Below are positions 49,291-62,264 of a stretch of DNA of 64,000 nucleotides, in pieces. Origin of the DNA: Setaria digitata (taxonomy: Eukaryota > Nematoda > Chromadorea > Rhabditida > Setariidae); the NCBI GenBank assembly GCA_003640385.1, contig RCAB01000277.1:20518-84517 (forward strand), read 5' to 3'. Position 1 is the first letter of the stretch, and each line of letters begins with the position of its first letter. The notes under the pieces were generated by a model. That model was given only the letters and a program-made list of their open reading frames with translations, did not search any database and was not told the origin of the DNA. The translations under genes were made by a program, and so were the position numbers.

Positions 49291-51696
49291 GCGTAAGCAT
49301 ATCATATCAGTTCGGAAAAAAAAAATGTCCGATTGGTATTCGGAAAATTGCTCTATTTTGGAAATTTCATTGTATCTTTTAAAATATGGAATTTATTGCT
49401 AGAATAAGATAAGGAGACACTGGCTAAGCATAAATTAATTCAAAAATGATATTCGAAATGAGAGTTGGAAGAAGGATTTGAAGTTCAAAATTTCAGTCAT
49501 TTTGTCATTTGAATGTTACTCCAACACTTAAAAATTCATTTGTTTCGGCATTTGCAGCAATGTCATCCAAGCTGTGAGTAAAGCAATTTTTTCGTAATTT
49601 TTTTCTAGAACATTAGCTTTGAATTCAATATTTTTTGCTTAACTCACCCAAGAGTTTTCACCAGTTCTCAATCTAGAAAAAATTCATTGCTTAGATAATT
49701 AGAAAAAAATTCCGATACGTACCCCAATAACTTGAAAGCAATTATGATAGATGAGGGAGCCCCAACATTACTTTATTTAATTTACTGGGAGTGAATATTT
49801 TCATTGCTCCAGTCACAGTAATACAGAATTTCATCTCTGTATCCTATCGAAACTATGTAAAATTTGCAAACCCATACCAAACCCGGGGTTTGATACAGGT
49901 CTGCTAAACTTTGCTACTGTTTCGCTGGGCGATTATGATGGATATTGTATCACTTCGATAGGGGTATTGTAAAAACTCTTGACCTTTTTAATGAAACTCT
50001 AGTAAGGGGGACGGTAGGATGTTGAGGAAACAAGGTGAAATGATAAACATGTCGGAAAGATTGAAAAGAATTCATAATAAGCAAGCATATATTTTCTTAC
50101 AGCTAGCAGCAATTAACAATAATTTGCCGAAATATTTATTGAACATATAATATTTTGCTTTTGCACTATAGATGAAGGCGAAATAGTCATCTTGATAAAA
50201 AATGAAATTTATTGCAAATATATCTAAAATGAATAATAAAAATTAATGATGTTAAAATGGCCTGTAAATGATGTCATATAAAGTAAAATAATAATAATTT
50301 GCTGAAATTGATCATTGTTGATAGTTTTTCTTTCCACTATCTAACCAGATAAGGTTACATTCAGAAGTACGGCAATACTATCTATTCTTGGAGAGTACAT
50401 GTGAATTGATGAAATTTTTCTTCTAGAAGTATTGAATTATCTTCTTAGTGGCTTTAGATTCAAATTCCTCGCTGCATCAAATTCAGATTTCAGTCATTTT
50501 CTTCTAAATTATCTGCTCATGCACCTGAAATCCTTGGTGTTCGCTGAAGCAAGCGTTGTCTTTGCTTTGTCAGTGTATATTCACCCTTTTGCTTTCTGTC
50601 ACCTCTGAATATAATCATTAATCAAATATTTAATTCTTAATAGCAATTTACATTATTTATTTCAACAGAAGATAATAAAGCTGGTACTAATCAGGCTAGA
50701 AACTTTTAGCAATCTTTCTACTAATCGAAATTGAATGTGTAGTAAATATCAATCGAGTTCCAATTAATTTTTTTGTGTTAGAAAAGTTTTATAAACAAGA
50801 ATGAAATGAATCGTCATTTTCTGTGTTCCATCTAAACATATCATCAAATCGAGAAATCACAGAGCAACAAATCAATCTTATGGATGTCTTTCTTCCATAT
50901 TCAAAAAGATTGTCAAGATCCGAGAATGAAAATGCAACTGTAAGATATCTCCCCCTATTCATTTCGTTACTTGCGAAGTAAAAATTCAAAAAGTTCACAC
51001 TTTTAGTCGAATATTCCAGAACTTTTGTCACATTTATTTCTCTGTGAAACAGTAGCAAATTATAAGAATCTGTTCCATTTGGCAATAAAAATTTCTTGAT
51101 TAATAAAAGGGAGGAAAATTCTTGATGTTAGAGTTTCTTTTTTTTTCGTTTTTTTTTTTTTGTGAATTTTAACTTCATTTTATTATTTTAAATCGTCATT
51201 TTCTGTGATTCAAACAATTTTTTTGGTCTTTGTAAAATTCAGTTCCGATGTTCTTCAATAATCATGTTTTTCGCATGCTAGCAATGAGAGTACAGGTTTT
51301 ATGTTTCGTAAATACAATTACAAATTCTTTCACAATGTAGAAATCATTTATTCAACCTTTTCTTCGCTCCTTTTTTTTTTAAAGAAAATAAATGAAATGA
51401 AGTTGACATAGAAGAAGCCGTCTTGACACTTGCATGAAAAGAAAAATAACATATTTAGAGTATACAGGGAGAAAAGTAATATGACGGACGAATAATTGGT
51501 TCAGAGAAGTAAATAATTTAATAAAGTAAACAAAAAATCGAATGTGGTGTATTGTAGGAGGTACACTTGCATCTGTAAACAGGGAAATATGGCTGGTAGG
51601 CTTTCTAAAGCTTTTCATTCTCTTCTAAGTTTATAGTGGAATAAAAGGCTAAAACAGATTAGTAGCATCTCTCACAACTGCTTTGCTACTTTTAAA

Positions 51697-51907
51697 CTGA
51701 AAGAAAATGAAGTATAAAAATATCCAAAATGACGAACAAATGTAATGAGTAGAAATTTGAAAATTTTCGTTACAAATTATTTGTTACGTTTATCTGTCCT
51801 ANCTGAAAGAAAATGAAGTATAAAAATATCCAAAATGACGAACAAATGTAATAAGTAGAAATTTGAAAATTTTCGTTACAAATTATTTGTTACGTTTATC
51901 TGTCCTA
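51697..51907. repeat. 105-bp direct duplication around an N (assembly join)
   Basis: 51697-51801 and 51803-51907 differ by one visible base (TAATGAGTAG versus TAATAAGTAG), separated only by the N at 51802. Confidence 0.85.
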
Positions 51908-52066
51908 CTAAAAATAATTAGATTTGTTTAATGTATTAAAGGTGGAAATAAATCATCTAAAATTGGTTGCAAATTTACAAATTTTAGTACCACTCCTGAT
52001 TCTGGACATTTTTAGTAATTTAAATCTGATTTATGCTAGCGGAAAAACAAAGATTTGCGAAATCGG

Positions 52067-52113
52067 AATGGTATATTGGTAGCAATATCACGTATTGCTA
52101 CCAATATACCATT
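52067..52113. repeat. perfect 21-bp inverted repeat with 5-nt loop
   Basis: AATGGTATATTGGTAGCAAT-A is followed by TCACG and then the exact reverse complement TATTGCTACCAATATACCAT-T. It may be a foldback transposon relic or a structured element. Confidence 0.85.
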
Positions 52114-55100
52114 TAGATCAACTGGACAGAAAATGTCGAGAACTTGGAAAAAAAAAATTACTTTCAAGTAATGCGTGGTACCAAACGTTCTGTATTTGGT
52201 ATGTACTGAAACTCAGCATCATTTGGCTTATTCTTAATGAGCACCCTAGTCGGATATACCATCTAGATCAGAGAATTATACAAATGGAAGAAGGTGATCG
52301 AAATATTTCCCTGCAAAGCATTAATGAATCGAATGAATTGTTCGTTGCATTGTTGTTTCTGCAGTGGATCGCCTCTTGTCGTACATATCTATCAAATAAA
52401 ACCATCTCGGGCTGTTAAGGTGCTTGTTGTAGTTATGTTATCAGAGTTAAGAGGACAAATTGGTCTCTCTAACATCTATTTTTCAGTTTCTTTCACAAGG
52501 ACTCAGAATTAATTGGCTTTGTTACAGCTATCGAACAATGCAAAGTATTCGATTTATTGCCTTAGCTTTTGCATTGGCTTTATTCAACTGCGCTTGTCAT
52601 TTTCGGCTTTATCTTCACTGATAGCGAAGTACGAACAAAATGGATCTGAAGCATAATTGAGTATTCTGTATCCTAAGGAAAATGCTACTTGGCTATTTTC
52701 AGCTTTTGGGGTCACATGAGTAAGCGCTAGTCTATCCTGCAGAACTTATGAATGCCTGGACCTATGGCTGTATGAGCGTAGTTCTGGCTATTGCATTGAA
52801 TCTTTTCAATTATTACTTATTACGAAATGCTGGAAAGCAATCTCAACTGTGTATGTGACTGTGCTTCTTGTTTATAAAAAAAATGAGGCAAATGGTTGGT
52901 TTCTTTGACTAATTAAACATACATTTTTCGGCTCTATGGGAAGCCACGAGGACTTTCGGGCTGAGTTTTGAAAATTTAATGTTTATTGCCGTCAAAATGT
53001 CGCATATTATTTCATTCAGTAAAATTATTATTTTTCATAGCCTGGGCAATGATATTGGTTATTAATTGGAATCAAAATCATTTAAATTTGGTCGAAAAGT
53101 GTGCAAGGATTTCAATCATTTTAGTAAATATTAAAATGCTATCATAGCTTTCTTCCCTTTCCAACTTTGGAACTAACAGTCTTTACTTCTTTAAGTAATG
53201 GCAACCACTTATTCTAGTTCTTTATTAAACTTAGAAAAAAATTGTATCAAGTGTTAGCAGGGAAAGAAAAGTAGTAAATGCTGTCATTTGTACGAGAAAC
53301 CTCACGTACGAATGACCTTTCACTCAATCTGATTTAATATTCTGTATGAATTAAAAAGGACAAACCACTTCATTAAATTTCTAGAAGCATTAACTTGCTA
53401 AGTAATCAAATGAAGAGAAAAAGATGGTAAGTAGCACGTGAATATTTGTTAATAAGTACTTCATCTTCCGTGTCATTATCACCTTTCTCTGTACACTTCA
53501 TCGAGGTTAGAGTAAATTTCCCAACTTATTTGAATCATCCTTGCTTAAAGTTACAAATAAAAGTAGTGATAATAGGGATTTCCATGTATATATTTACTCA
53601 TTTTGATTTAACACAATCAAGATTTAATTAGATCTAAGTGCGTCTTCTATAAAGTGCTAATTTGAAATAAGTTTAATCCACTTCCGAATAGTCATGTTCC
53701 TCGTCATATTCACTATCTTTAAAGTAATCACAGCTGAACGCGATCATATATCTTCTAAATGTCAAAATCAACTTACTAATTCAATCTTGCAGCGACGATT
53801 GCTAGTTGTTTGACCTCTCTTCTATCAGCTTTTACTTTGTTCACTTTCAATTTGCTTCCTATTTCGACAGTAACTGTTGTACGTCTCATTTCTCAGTAAG
53901 GAATTTTGCTATGTACGACTTAGAAATTTAAAATACATATTTCTGATGAGGTTTTCTAAAATATTATTTTTATTTAATTTCCACTCAAATCCTTTAGTTC
54001 CTCCGATTCGGAACTACTTCCAATATCATTATTTCTATTCTTTTTGCTGCTTTTTAATTATGGTAAAAACTATTTATTTTGGCGTTGTATTTACCGGACG
54101 AAATTTCTGCAGCAGAGTAGTCTAATCCGTCACAATATGAAAGCTAGCTTTACACAGCAGACAATGACAATTACTCAAAGGTGTAAGTAATTTACCTGAC
54201 GGTAGGTTAACAATGAGAAAGAAAAACACCTTTTACCAATCTCATCTATTGTTAATCAATTTTCGCCATTGCTGTATGATAATTTGTTTTAATCCATATG
54301 GTTGTACTGCATGATTTGATCACTAAATAACTATTATAAATGCTTAGCTAATAATTTCCAAGTCTTTTATTGTACAAGGAATAGGTCGTCCATTACAAAA
54401 TATTGTCTCATCCAGTCTTCTGATAAGCTGATGTTCACACCGGTGATAAATTAGAATTCAACTTATCTAACCACTTAAATCTATCTTAAAATTTTTCGGC
54501 GTTCCTACATCTGATGTTAGTTGTAGTTGAACTAGCATTGAAGTTAAACTAAATTAGAAATTTGAAAAACATGATTTACTGATTAACACAAAGACAAGTA
54601 AGATACAAAAAGATAACGGAAATTGATTCAAGCCTATTGATAAATTAATTATTCACTGATATCAAATTTAGGAAAAAAAAAAATGTAAAACATGTTCAGC
54701 TTCCACAGTCGTTCAAATCTCAAAAAGCTTTCTTTAGAAGAACTATTTATTAACTGGTTATTGAAATATTCATCATAATAGTTATTTCATTGCATTAAAA
54801 AGGCAAAAAAAAAACACACATTTTTTTGTTGCTGCAACTTCTTATAATAGGTGAAATTTCAGTAAATTCTAAAAGTTTATTTCTAAAATAATTGTTTTTT
54901 TTTTTTTTGGAAAATGCAACCAACTGATATAAATAATCAAAAAAATTTATTATGTTAATAATAATCAAAATAATCAATTTATTGTATAAATAATTATTTC
55001 CACGTTTTAGTTTGTTTTTATTAATAAGTACTCTCATAAATACTAGAAAGTAGGTTGACAATAAGCAATAAGAGAATATTAATATTTTGAAAAAAAAAAA

Positions 55101-56395
55101 TCTCCTTTGACTGATTACAAATGTTTTGTGATTTATAGCTGTCGAAGTAATGTCGCTTAAAGTTTCAATTTTTCACTAATCAAGGACAATGATTATCTTT
55201 GACCTCATTTTTCATTTCATGACCTTTTCAACGTCATCTTTTATTAACCTATTATTCTTCCTGATCGAACTTGAGATTACTGCAAAAATTGTCCTTTGTG
55301 GATACATTACTTTAAACGACTTATTAGACTGTCTCGAGGAAGACTTATCGTCTAAACTGCGCCACACTTTTTTTCCCTTAGTGACTATATGTCGTGTATG
55401 AGGAAATTTCGAAGAAGAATTCATAGCAAATAGTTTCTTTTCATCAAATTAATTAGTCACTCTCTAAACAAGTTTAAATTTCATTGTTGTCAAAAACCTT
55501 GTTCCTGTCCTTAACTCAAATAGTTCTTTATCACATAGTTGTTTAGTTTAGTTTTGTTTGATAATTCTGTAGAACTGAGGGATCATTGGAATTTTGTGAA
55601 ATGCCACGCGATAAAATTCAGTGAAGAAGTACATTTATCAGAATGAGATACCAATCGAAAGGAAGATTCGATAGAAAATGACAAACAAAAAAACATTCCA
55701 CAGTAATGAAAAAAGAGTAATAAAGCTTGGAAAAAAGGACCAATTTTGGCAAAAAATTAAAAGAAATTTAATCAAATTTCATAATTAACGGGGGCTCCCA
55801 TTATTTTGCAGTACTGGTGAGGATATGAGTACTGAAAAGTAAGCATCTTACATTTCTCAATCCATATGAAAAGATTAAGCATAACTCAACTATTATCAAT
55901 AGATCATTCAAAACTGACAAGTGAGAATTTAAAAAAAAATTCAGTTGTAGACAAAATCGAAACGTATTCTGTACAACAGTAACAAAACAAACAGTGCTTA
56001 AGCATCCCTGAATGTATTTGATGCAAATACGAAGCTGATCCTAATGTTCAGTGCAATTTATTAAACCGGAAAACAAAATGAAAGATCCGGAAGAAGATAA
56101 ATTCTGACATGAGCAATGTCAGGGTAGCTTTAAAGCAGGAAAGTTTTATATTCAACCATTTTCATTAACTTCTTGCTTACTATGTATAAAATTTTCTAGG
56201 TTCCTTCTGAAAAACTAAGATATCGACGCTACATAGAACTGACTGAACTTTCGAGCTCATAAATCTCAGTAACCTTCAAGAAGACCTAACCCGCAATTTC
56301 TAAGGAATTTATCGACTTCTGAAATTGTTAGTTCAAATATCGGTTAACGCTGATATCCACAAGTCACTGGGTTCAATTAAGGTAATGAATGAAAA

Positions 56396-59300
56396 TTAAT
56401 TACTCAGCTGTCCACTAGTCGTCGTGAAATGTCGTCGTCGTGGATTCTCTTTTTCCACCGTACTTGCTGCCACTTCCACAGCACGAGTTTTTTCCAAATC
56501 TATTTTTGTGTAATTTACATTAGAAGTCATGCCAAAAGATACCGAATCATTACGTGTACTTGGTGGATTGGCCCTGAAACTATGGTACCAGCATAATGTT
56601 GGAGAAACGTGGAACAGAAGCAAGTATCAGATTGAACGGAGTTAGGAAATGTATTTGATCGTTTGTTTATCCTGCACTTTTAGAGACAGCTGTTACAGAT
56701 CATTAATTTCTGATATGCAGTGATATTTATTCCACACAAAGTATCAATACCTGACAGCTGCGGGTGAACCTTCCTCAGACATGCCTACCGCTACTAAAGC
56801 GTAATCAAGTTGCGGTGGTGTTGATTCTCGATCACTCACTCCTGAGTCCTGAAATCATATTACATGTACAGCACTGAATTAGTTACTGTTGAAAATATCA
56901 CCTTCCGGAAAAAGAAACTTTTCTTGAACTCCAACAAAAAATCCGAAGGTGGGATTTTAAATATTAGCAGAATCTGTTTCAAATAGTTCATTAAAATTCT
57001 TGACCATTCCAAATCATTGGTATTTTTATACCAAAACTTCATGATGGATAGGATATTAGTTATTAATAAGATAAAGATATATTCCAGAAAAATACACATT
57101 CATGCTGTTGACCAACTGGAAGTTACTACTCTGAGAATTCTGTTGCCTAATTATTATCATTTAAATGCAGCCCCTACTAGTAGAATTACATTGGTAAACT
57201 TTATAGAGCGGTAAAGTTACCTGTCGAGCATTAACATATGAATTAAGCAGTGGCCTGTCGCAAGAGCAAAGTAGTCCACAAGGTAGATAGCGATGTGTTG
57301 GCCCAGCGGTTGGAGTATTGAATCGTTGCGAACTAAATTCAGGCGTCCCAAGATTTTGTTCTGTTGAACCACTGAAAACAGGAAACAATGATGTCGGATG
57401 AAGAAGAATAGTAGATAGTACTACGGAAGAATGAACATCCGGAAATTCTGCTTAGAACCGGCGAAACACTTTCAAATTATGAACGTCATCCGGAGGAAAA
57501 AGAAGCAGGAAAAGGTGAAAGGATAGATGGCACTGTTTTGGATTAACGAAAAAGCTTACAAAGTGAAATGGCCAGTTGAGGAGTATTCCCTCAAAATCGG
57601 CGACAAACATTGTGGTGATGAAGTGGCGGAACGACGTTGCGGAAGAACATTGACATAGGAATGATCAGAAGAACTCAGTTCGGATGGATGTCGCTGAATT
57701 ACGTGTTCACTCCTGAAGTTGATGACTGATTTTTCGGACATATATAAAATCATCACAGCTTAGATAATACTGTTAATCGAATCTCTAGGCCCAAAGCATC
57801 GACCCATCACATGCTTTTCTTTGATAAATCGGTTTAAATTAAAATCTTAAGCACAAAAGTTAACTTCACATCTGTTAAGGAAAACAGTCACTGAAAGATT
57901 GGAAAGTTTGCAGTTGAAGTTTAATAGCAAGTTTCATTATGAGCAAGAAATAAGTAAAAGTAATGAGTTAATTAAGAGAAGTTAGAATTTGATTTGATTT
58001 ACACGACGTTTCCCATGAAGGCAGGTTGATTGAGGCATGATCGAGGTGAGTGATAGGATGGCGGTGGCAGAGGCCAGACAGTGGTATGTGCAGGCCCAGC
58101 AATACTTCGTGGTCGTTTCGGCATCTGCGATAGGAGTTGCCGGTGATAATTAAACCGATTGAGCGGTCGATGATAGCTGCTGATGCATGTTGATGGCGAA
58201 CAATCACCAACATTTGTTGTACCTGGAAAATGACCGACTATATGGCTGTCTAAGCCTAGAAGTAGACATTGGATTTGGAAATATTCGTCTTCGGATCAAT
58301 CTTTCTTTTCTTCTTTTTGTTTCTTTCAAAAGAAGAGTGAATCATGTAGAGAGGAAAACTTCAACTTTTTAACTTTCGCTACCTTCACTTGAATATCGTT
58401 GTATTGGTTGAATACGTGTGCCGGTATAGTTTGATGGGATGTTGTGAACACTGTGGTAGCTTCCCGTAACGGACTGCGCACGAGCTTCACGTATTGCTAT
58501 ACCCATATTTGCGTTATCCTGGATACGAGACTGCACCAGCTGCTAATGAATTCAATGAAAAACATTTTTCTGAATCTCAACTGACGTAAAAATGAATTCT
58601 GAAGTCTGAGAAGTGAACAGAGAGGCACCTGAAAAATGGCTTCAGCTTGATGTGACTGGAACGTATGAAGACCTTCACCGCTACTACATCTGAAAAGATA
58701 ATCATAATAAAATTGCATTTTCTACTGTTAGATGCCTTCTTACTGCTTATCTGACATAGACGGCATCTAAAAGAAACTCGCTCTTCATAGTAATTTTGAA
58801 TGTTCCATCTATCAGGTTCAGATTCATCAGCAAAATTGATGATTTTAACTTCTCACTTCATCTCAATCTTGTTCAGGCTCCATTTAATTTTCTTTAGTTC
58901 ATACTTTCTCTAGTCTTCGGTCTTGTCACTGTCTCATATGAAGTCGGAGAAAAGAAAGTTTTTTTTTCGAACCACAAAATTAGATACTTTTTTTTCGCAT
59001 AAGTTATAGAAGCTTATTGCTACCAATTCAGCGATATATCATTCCATTTTTTTTTTTTTTTTGGCTGTCAATTTCATAAACTTTGTAAGAAAAAAAAAAC
59101 TTTTTTTCAATTATCTTTTTTTCTTTGCAAATTTATGATTTTTAGAAAAAATTCAGATTATTTTATAGAAATATTGATCAGTTTGAAATGATATGAAGAA
59201 TTTCGAACTGAATAGGCTTCAACCTTAAACTAAAATTTCTTGACAACTGAAAATTGCTCAATGTCGAACTATTTCATTTCATAGTACAGACTTGAAGCCA

Positions 59301-60472
59301 TTGTTTTTTTTTCTAGTTACCGAAGGTTAAATGTTTTTAACAGATCAATTTTACTGAACGAAATGTTAGCTGAACGTGAGAATAACAAAAAGAGATAATT
59401 TTGAAATGAGAGAGACAGGTAACCCCCCCCCCCCCTCCAAAAAAAAAAATAAAAAAATAGTATATTATAGTTGTCAAAAATGACTAAAAATTGAATAGAA
59501 TTCAGTAGTTAGACAATAACATGCGAACTCGTTAGAAATGTTTTCAGTAAAGATAATTGAATTCATTAAACTATTTTGAATAAATTAACTTGAGTAATGA
59601 GAAATTAAAAAATAGTTCTATAAAAAGCTAAAAAAATACCTTCGTCCACTTTCGAAGAAGAAGATACCAGCTGATGTAAAACCATAACGGCGTAAAAAAT
59701 GTAACGGCCAGTTTAATGTTTCACATCTCGAACGGATAAAAACAATTTCATTTTCGGTCACTTTTAATATTCCTGAAAAAAAAAAAAAAAAAAAAATGAA
59801 TGGGAAAATGAAGTGGAAAAAATAGAAGGCATTTGTTTCTCATTACTTTTAACCCGGAAGAGGAATTAATTACTAAGGAAAGAAAAAATTCTCATTCAAA
59901 CTTTACGAGACTCTCTCCCTTAAACCATTTTTTTTTTTTTTTTTTGGAAAATTCATAATGCTAGAAACCTATATCAAAACAAAATTAAAAAATTGAATTA
60001 TTCATGAAAAATATCTTTTTTTTCCCCATTTTCATCAATATTTCTTTAATACAGCTTACCAAACTTCTATAGATCTGTGTCTAAAGTATTTCTTTTCTAT
60101 GTGTCCATCGTAATATATTAATTTATATATTGAAATTTCTTTTAATTCTCTTGCAGTATTAAGCCAGAATTCATACAATAAGGTAGTTTTGTTATGCGCA
60201 TGATTCGAAACGTTTGAAGCTGTTGTAATTGAAATTAATTGCATTTTTGAAAAAAAAAAAAAGACGGAAAGAATTGAAAGATTGAATCAATGAAGGAATG
60301 TGATAAATCATTTACCTGGAATAAATTTGTTCCTTTTTTTAACGAATACTTGAAAGGCTTCTGGGTCATCACTTATAAAAGCTCCGCCAATTCTTGTTTC
60401 ACTTCGACCTGCTGCATTTTGAAAATTTTTTAAAAACTCCTTTTGGCCTGTTTGACTTACACAGTTGCCCAT
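56396..60472 (-). CDS. FRS2-family adaptor: myristoylation site plus IRS-type PTB domain, about 434 aa
   Basis: FRS2-type adaptors dock on receptor tyrosine kinases through a PTB domain and recruit Grb2 and SHP2; the C. elegans relative is ROG-1. Minus-strand exons: 60472-60316, 59772-59640, 58689-58629, 58539-58383, 58222-58008, 57712-57560, 57371-57221, 56848-56751, 56573-56396. The N-terminus MGNCVS fits N-myristoylation with an adjacent palmitoylatable Cys, like FRS2 MGSCCS. The PTB domain runs through exons 1-4: [52 protein letters not shown] match FRS2. The tail is Pro/Ser-rich with candidate docking tyrosines: YVNV and YVNA (Grb2-type YxN), DYALVAV and [10 protein letters not shown]. 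Every junction is in phase except exon 5 to exon 6 (0 versus 2), so a small exon or an indel is missing there. Confidence 0.87.
59423..59435. repeat. C homopolymer (13 nt) next to an A run
   Basis: GGTAA, then 13 C, then TCC and about 11 A, in the third... intron 2 of the FRS2-like gene. A poly-C run is unusual in this AT-rich window and its length may be inaccurate. Confidence 0.8.
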
Positions 60473-60483
60473 ACCACTGATTT

Positions 60484-60487
60484 CTGA
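60484..60487 (-). promoter_or_regulatory. probable spliced-leader acceptor for the FRS2-like mRNA
   Basis: The minus strand reads CTTTCAG|AAATCAGTGGT and then the ATG at 60472, an 11-nt leader. Confidence 0.5.
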
Positions 60488-61860
60488 AAGAAAATAATTG
60501 CAAATTTCTTTCCACTGTGAAAACAGTTAAGAAAACATATTTGAAAAAAAAAAAAGAAAGAAAGGAACATTACAAGTCAATGATAGGAAGATATAATTCA
60601 CAATTTTTGTTTGGAATTTCGAACCTATACTTAAATTGTCCTTTAAATTTGAAATTAAAATATTACCTTGAACTTCATTAAAGAATAAGAAAAAATCTTA
60701 GAAACGAAATGGTTTTTCTTTTTCTAAATCTGAAGTAAAATACTACATGAAGACAAATTTTGACTTAGTCAGCATATTATTGTATATCATTTAAGATTGC
60801 TCGAAATTTCTGAAGCTGAAATGTAAGCTTAACTAATTTTAGTTGCTTATCATTTCCACATTATAATTACAACAATGATCTCTATGTGATATTTTGTCAA
60901 AGAAAAGCAGAAATTAGTGAAAAAAAAATTTTTCAATACGAAGAAATTCAGTGTTGTAATAACACAGGTGTTATTATTACAGTAGCAATGTCTCGGATAT
61001 TACAACATGTTCCATTTGAAGATAATAATGAGTAACTTTTATACCGAAACCTTCCGAAGGAGGTTCATCCTATCAGTTGTTTAACAAGTTACTTTATCCA
61101 ACCGATAGTTGTGGCTAAAAAAGAGAAATTTCCTTCCAGTCTCTTCAAAAATAAAAAATAAAGAAGCATTTCACTCCTCTATTCTCCTTCTCTTCATACT
61201 TTTTCTTGCAATTAATTAGTAGAAAATTCAAACTGACCCCAAAATTACACGAATTTCCTGTTGCGTTCAGCTTACGCTATGAACACAAATTAGTGAGCCG
61301 CTGAATTCCGTCCACAAATTAAACTTTTGTTCGTTGAAAAGAAGCGTTCAGATGTTTGCGAACACTTTTAACAATTCATTCTCCTAAATTTGGAAATCTA
61401 ACTTTTTTTTTTGATAGAGCCATACTTTAAGAAAATCACATTGTATCGCACTCGGAAAGTAAAATAATTAAAAACAGAGAGTTTACTTACTGAAAAAGAC
61501 ATGCCACTAATTTCTCTCTATTTTAGTTCTAAAATTCACAAACAAACATGATATCCCCATTAGCTTTTGTTAAATTTCAGTGAATGCGTCTAAAATTTTG
61601 GTTCACAATACTAAAAGATAATTATTTACGGCATAATCAATTTCAACGCGTAATGAATCTTATTATATTTAGAAAATTGATTGAAATTGATCGAAATATA
61701 TAACCTAATCAATATGAAAGATATCATGATATAATATGATAACTGGACACGTCAAGAAAATGTTTTTGCCCAAAGTAATCGAAATGTTTATAGAAGGAAA
61801 GGAAAGCCAAAGAACGAAAGAATGAAATCCTAGTGCCTCATCAATCCTTCGCTTGATACA

Positions 61861-61980
61861 ACAATCATTCTAATCATCTCGATGCTATAGTTTATCATTC
61901 TAATCACCCCACTGCTACAGTTTATCATTCTAATCACCTCGATGTTACAGTTTATCATTCTAATCATCTCGATGCTACCT
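61861..61980. repeat. 30-bp minisatellite, four tandem copies
   Basis: Units start at 61861, 61891, 61921 and 61951, each reading close to TTTATCATTCTAATCACCTC then GATGCTACAG, with a few substitutions and no indels. Confidence 0.9.
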
Positions 61981-62156
61981 TTTGTTCACTTCCCTCACTA
62001 AATTTCATCGAAAAGTTCAACCAATTACAGAAAAAAGGAATGAATCAATAACTGGTGGGAAATTTTAATCCCGAATAACAGTAGCTGCTGACAATGAGCA
62101 GTGGTTATATTGCTAATTGTATCCTGCAAAGAAGCTAACAACTGCAACTGAGCAGC

Positions 62157-62262
62157 ACATAAATCATTACCATTATCATCATCATCACTATCATCATTAT
62201 TATCATCGTCATCATTATCAGCGTCATCATCCCTATCAACATTATTATCACCATTATCATTC
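62157..62262. repeat. imperfect (ATC)n microsatellite
   Basis: Repeated ATC/ATT triplets over about 105 bp. On the minus strand it reads as an Asp/Asn repeat that joins the two halves of an apparent open frame. Confidence 0.85.
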
Positions 62263-62264
62263 AC

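Larger units (their letters stand above)
46791..56395. other. 9.6-kb gene-poor region between the kinase and FRS2-like genes
   Basis: No exon with family resemblance was recognised. It contains two N-marked duplications, an AT palindrome block and a perfect foldback, listed separately. Two minor open frames (50789-51085 minus; 52095-52418 plus) and a signal-peptide-like mini-ORF at 52538 were noted but not accepted as genes. Confidence 0.5.

Noticed and set aside
50789..51085. 98-codon minus-strand open frame in the gene desert
   Set aside because: Reasonable length but no homologue recognised and its first codon is TTG; not enough to call a gene.
60950..60985. Short hairpin GTAATAACAC / GTGTTATTATTAC
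   Set aside because: Imperfect and short; expected by chance in AT-rich sequence.
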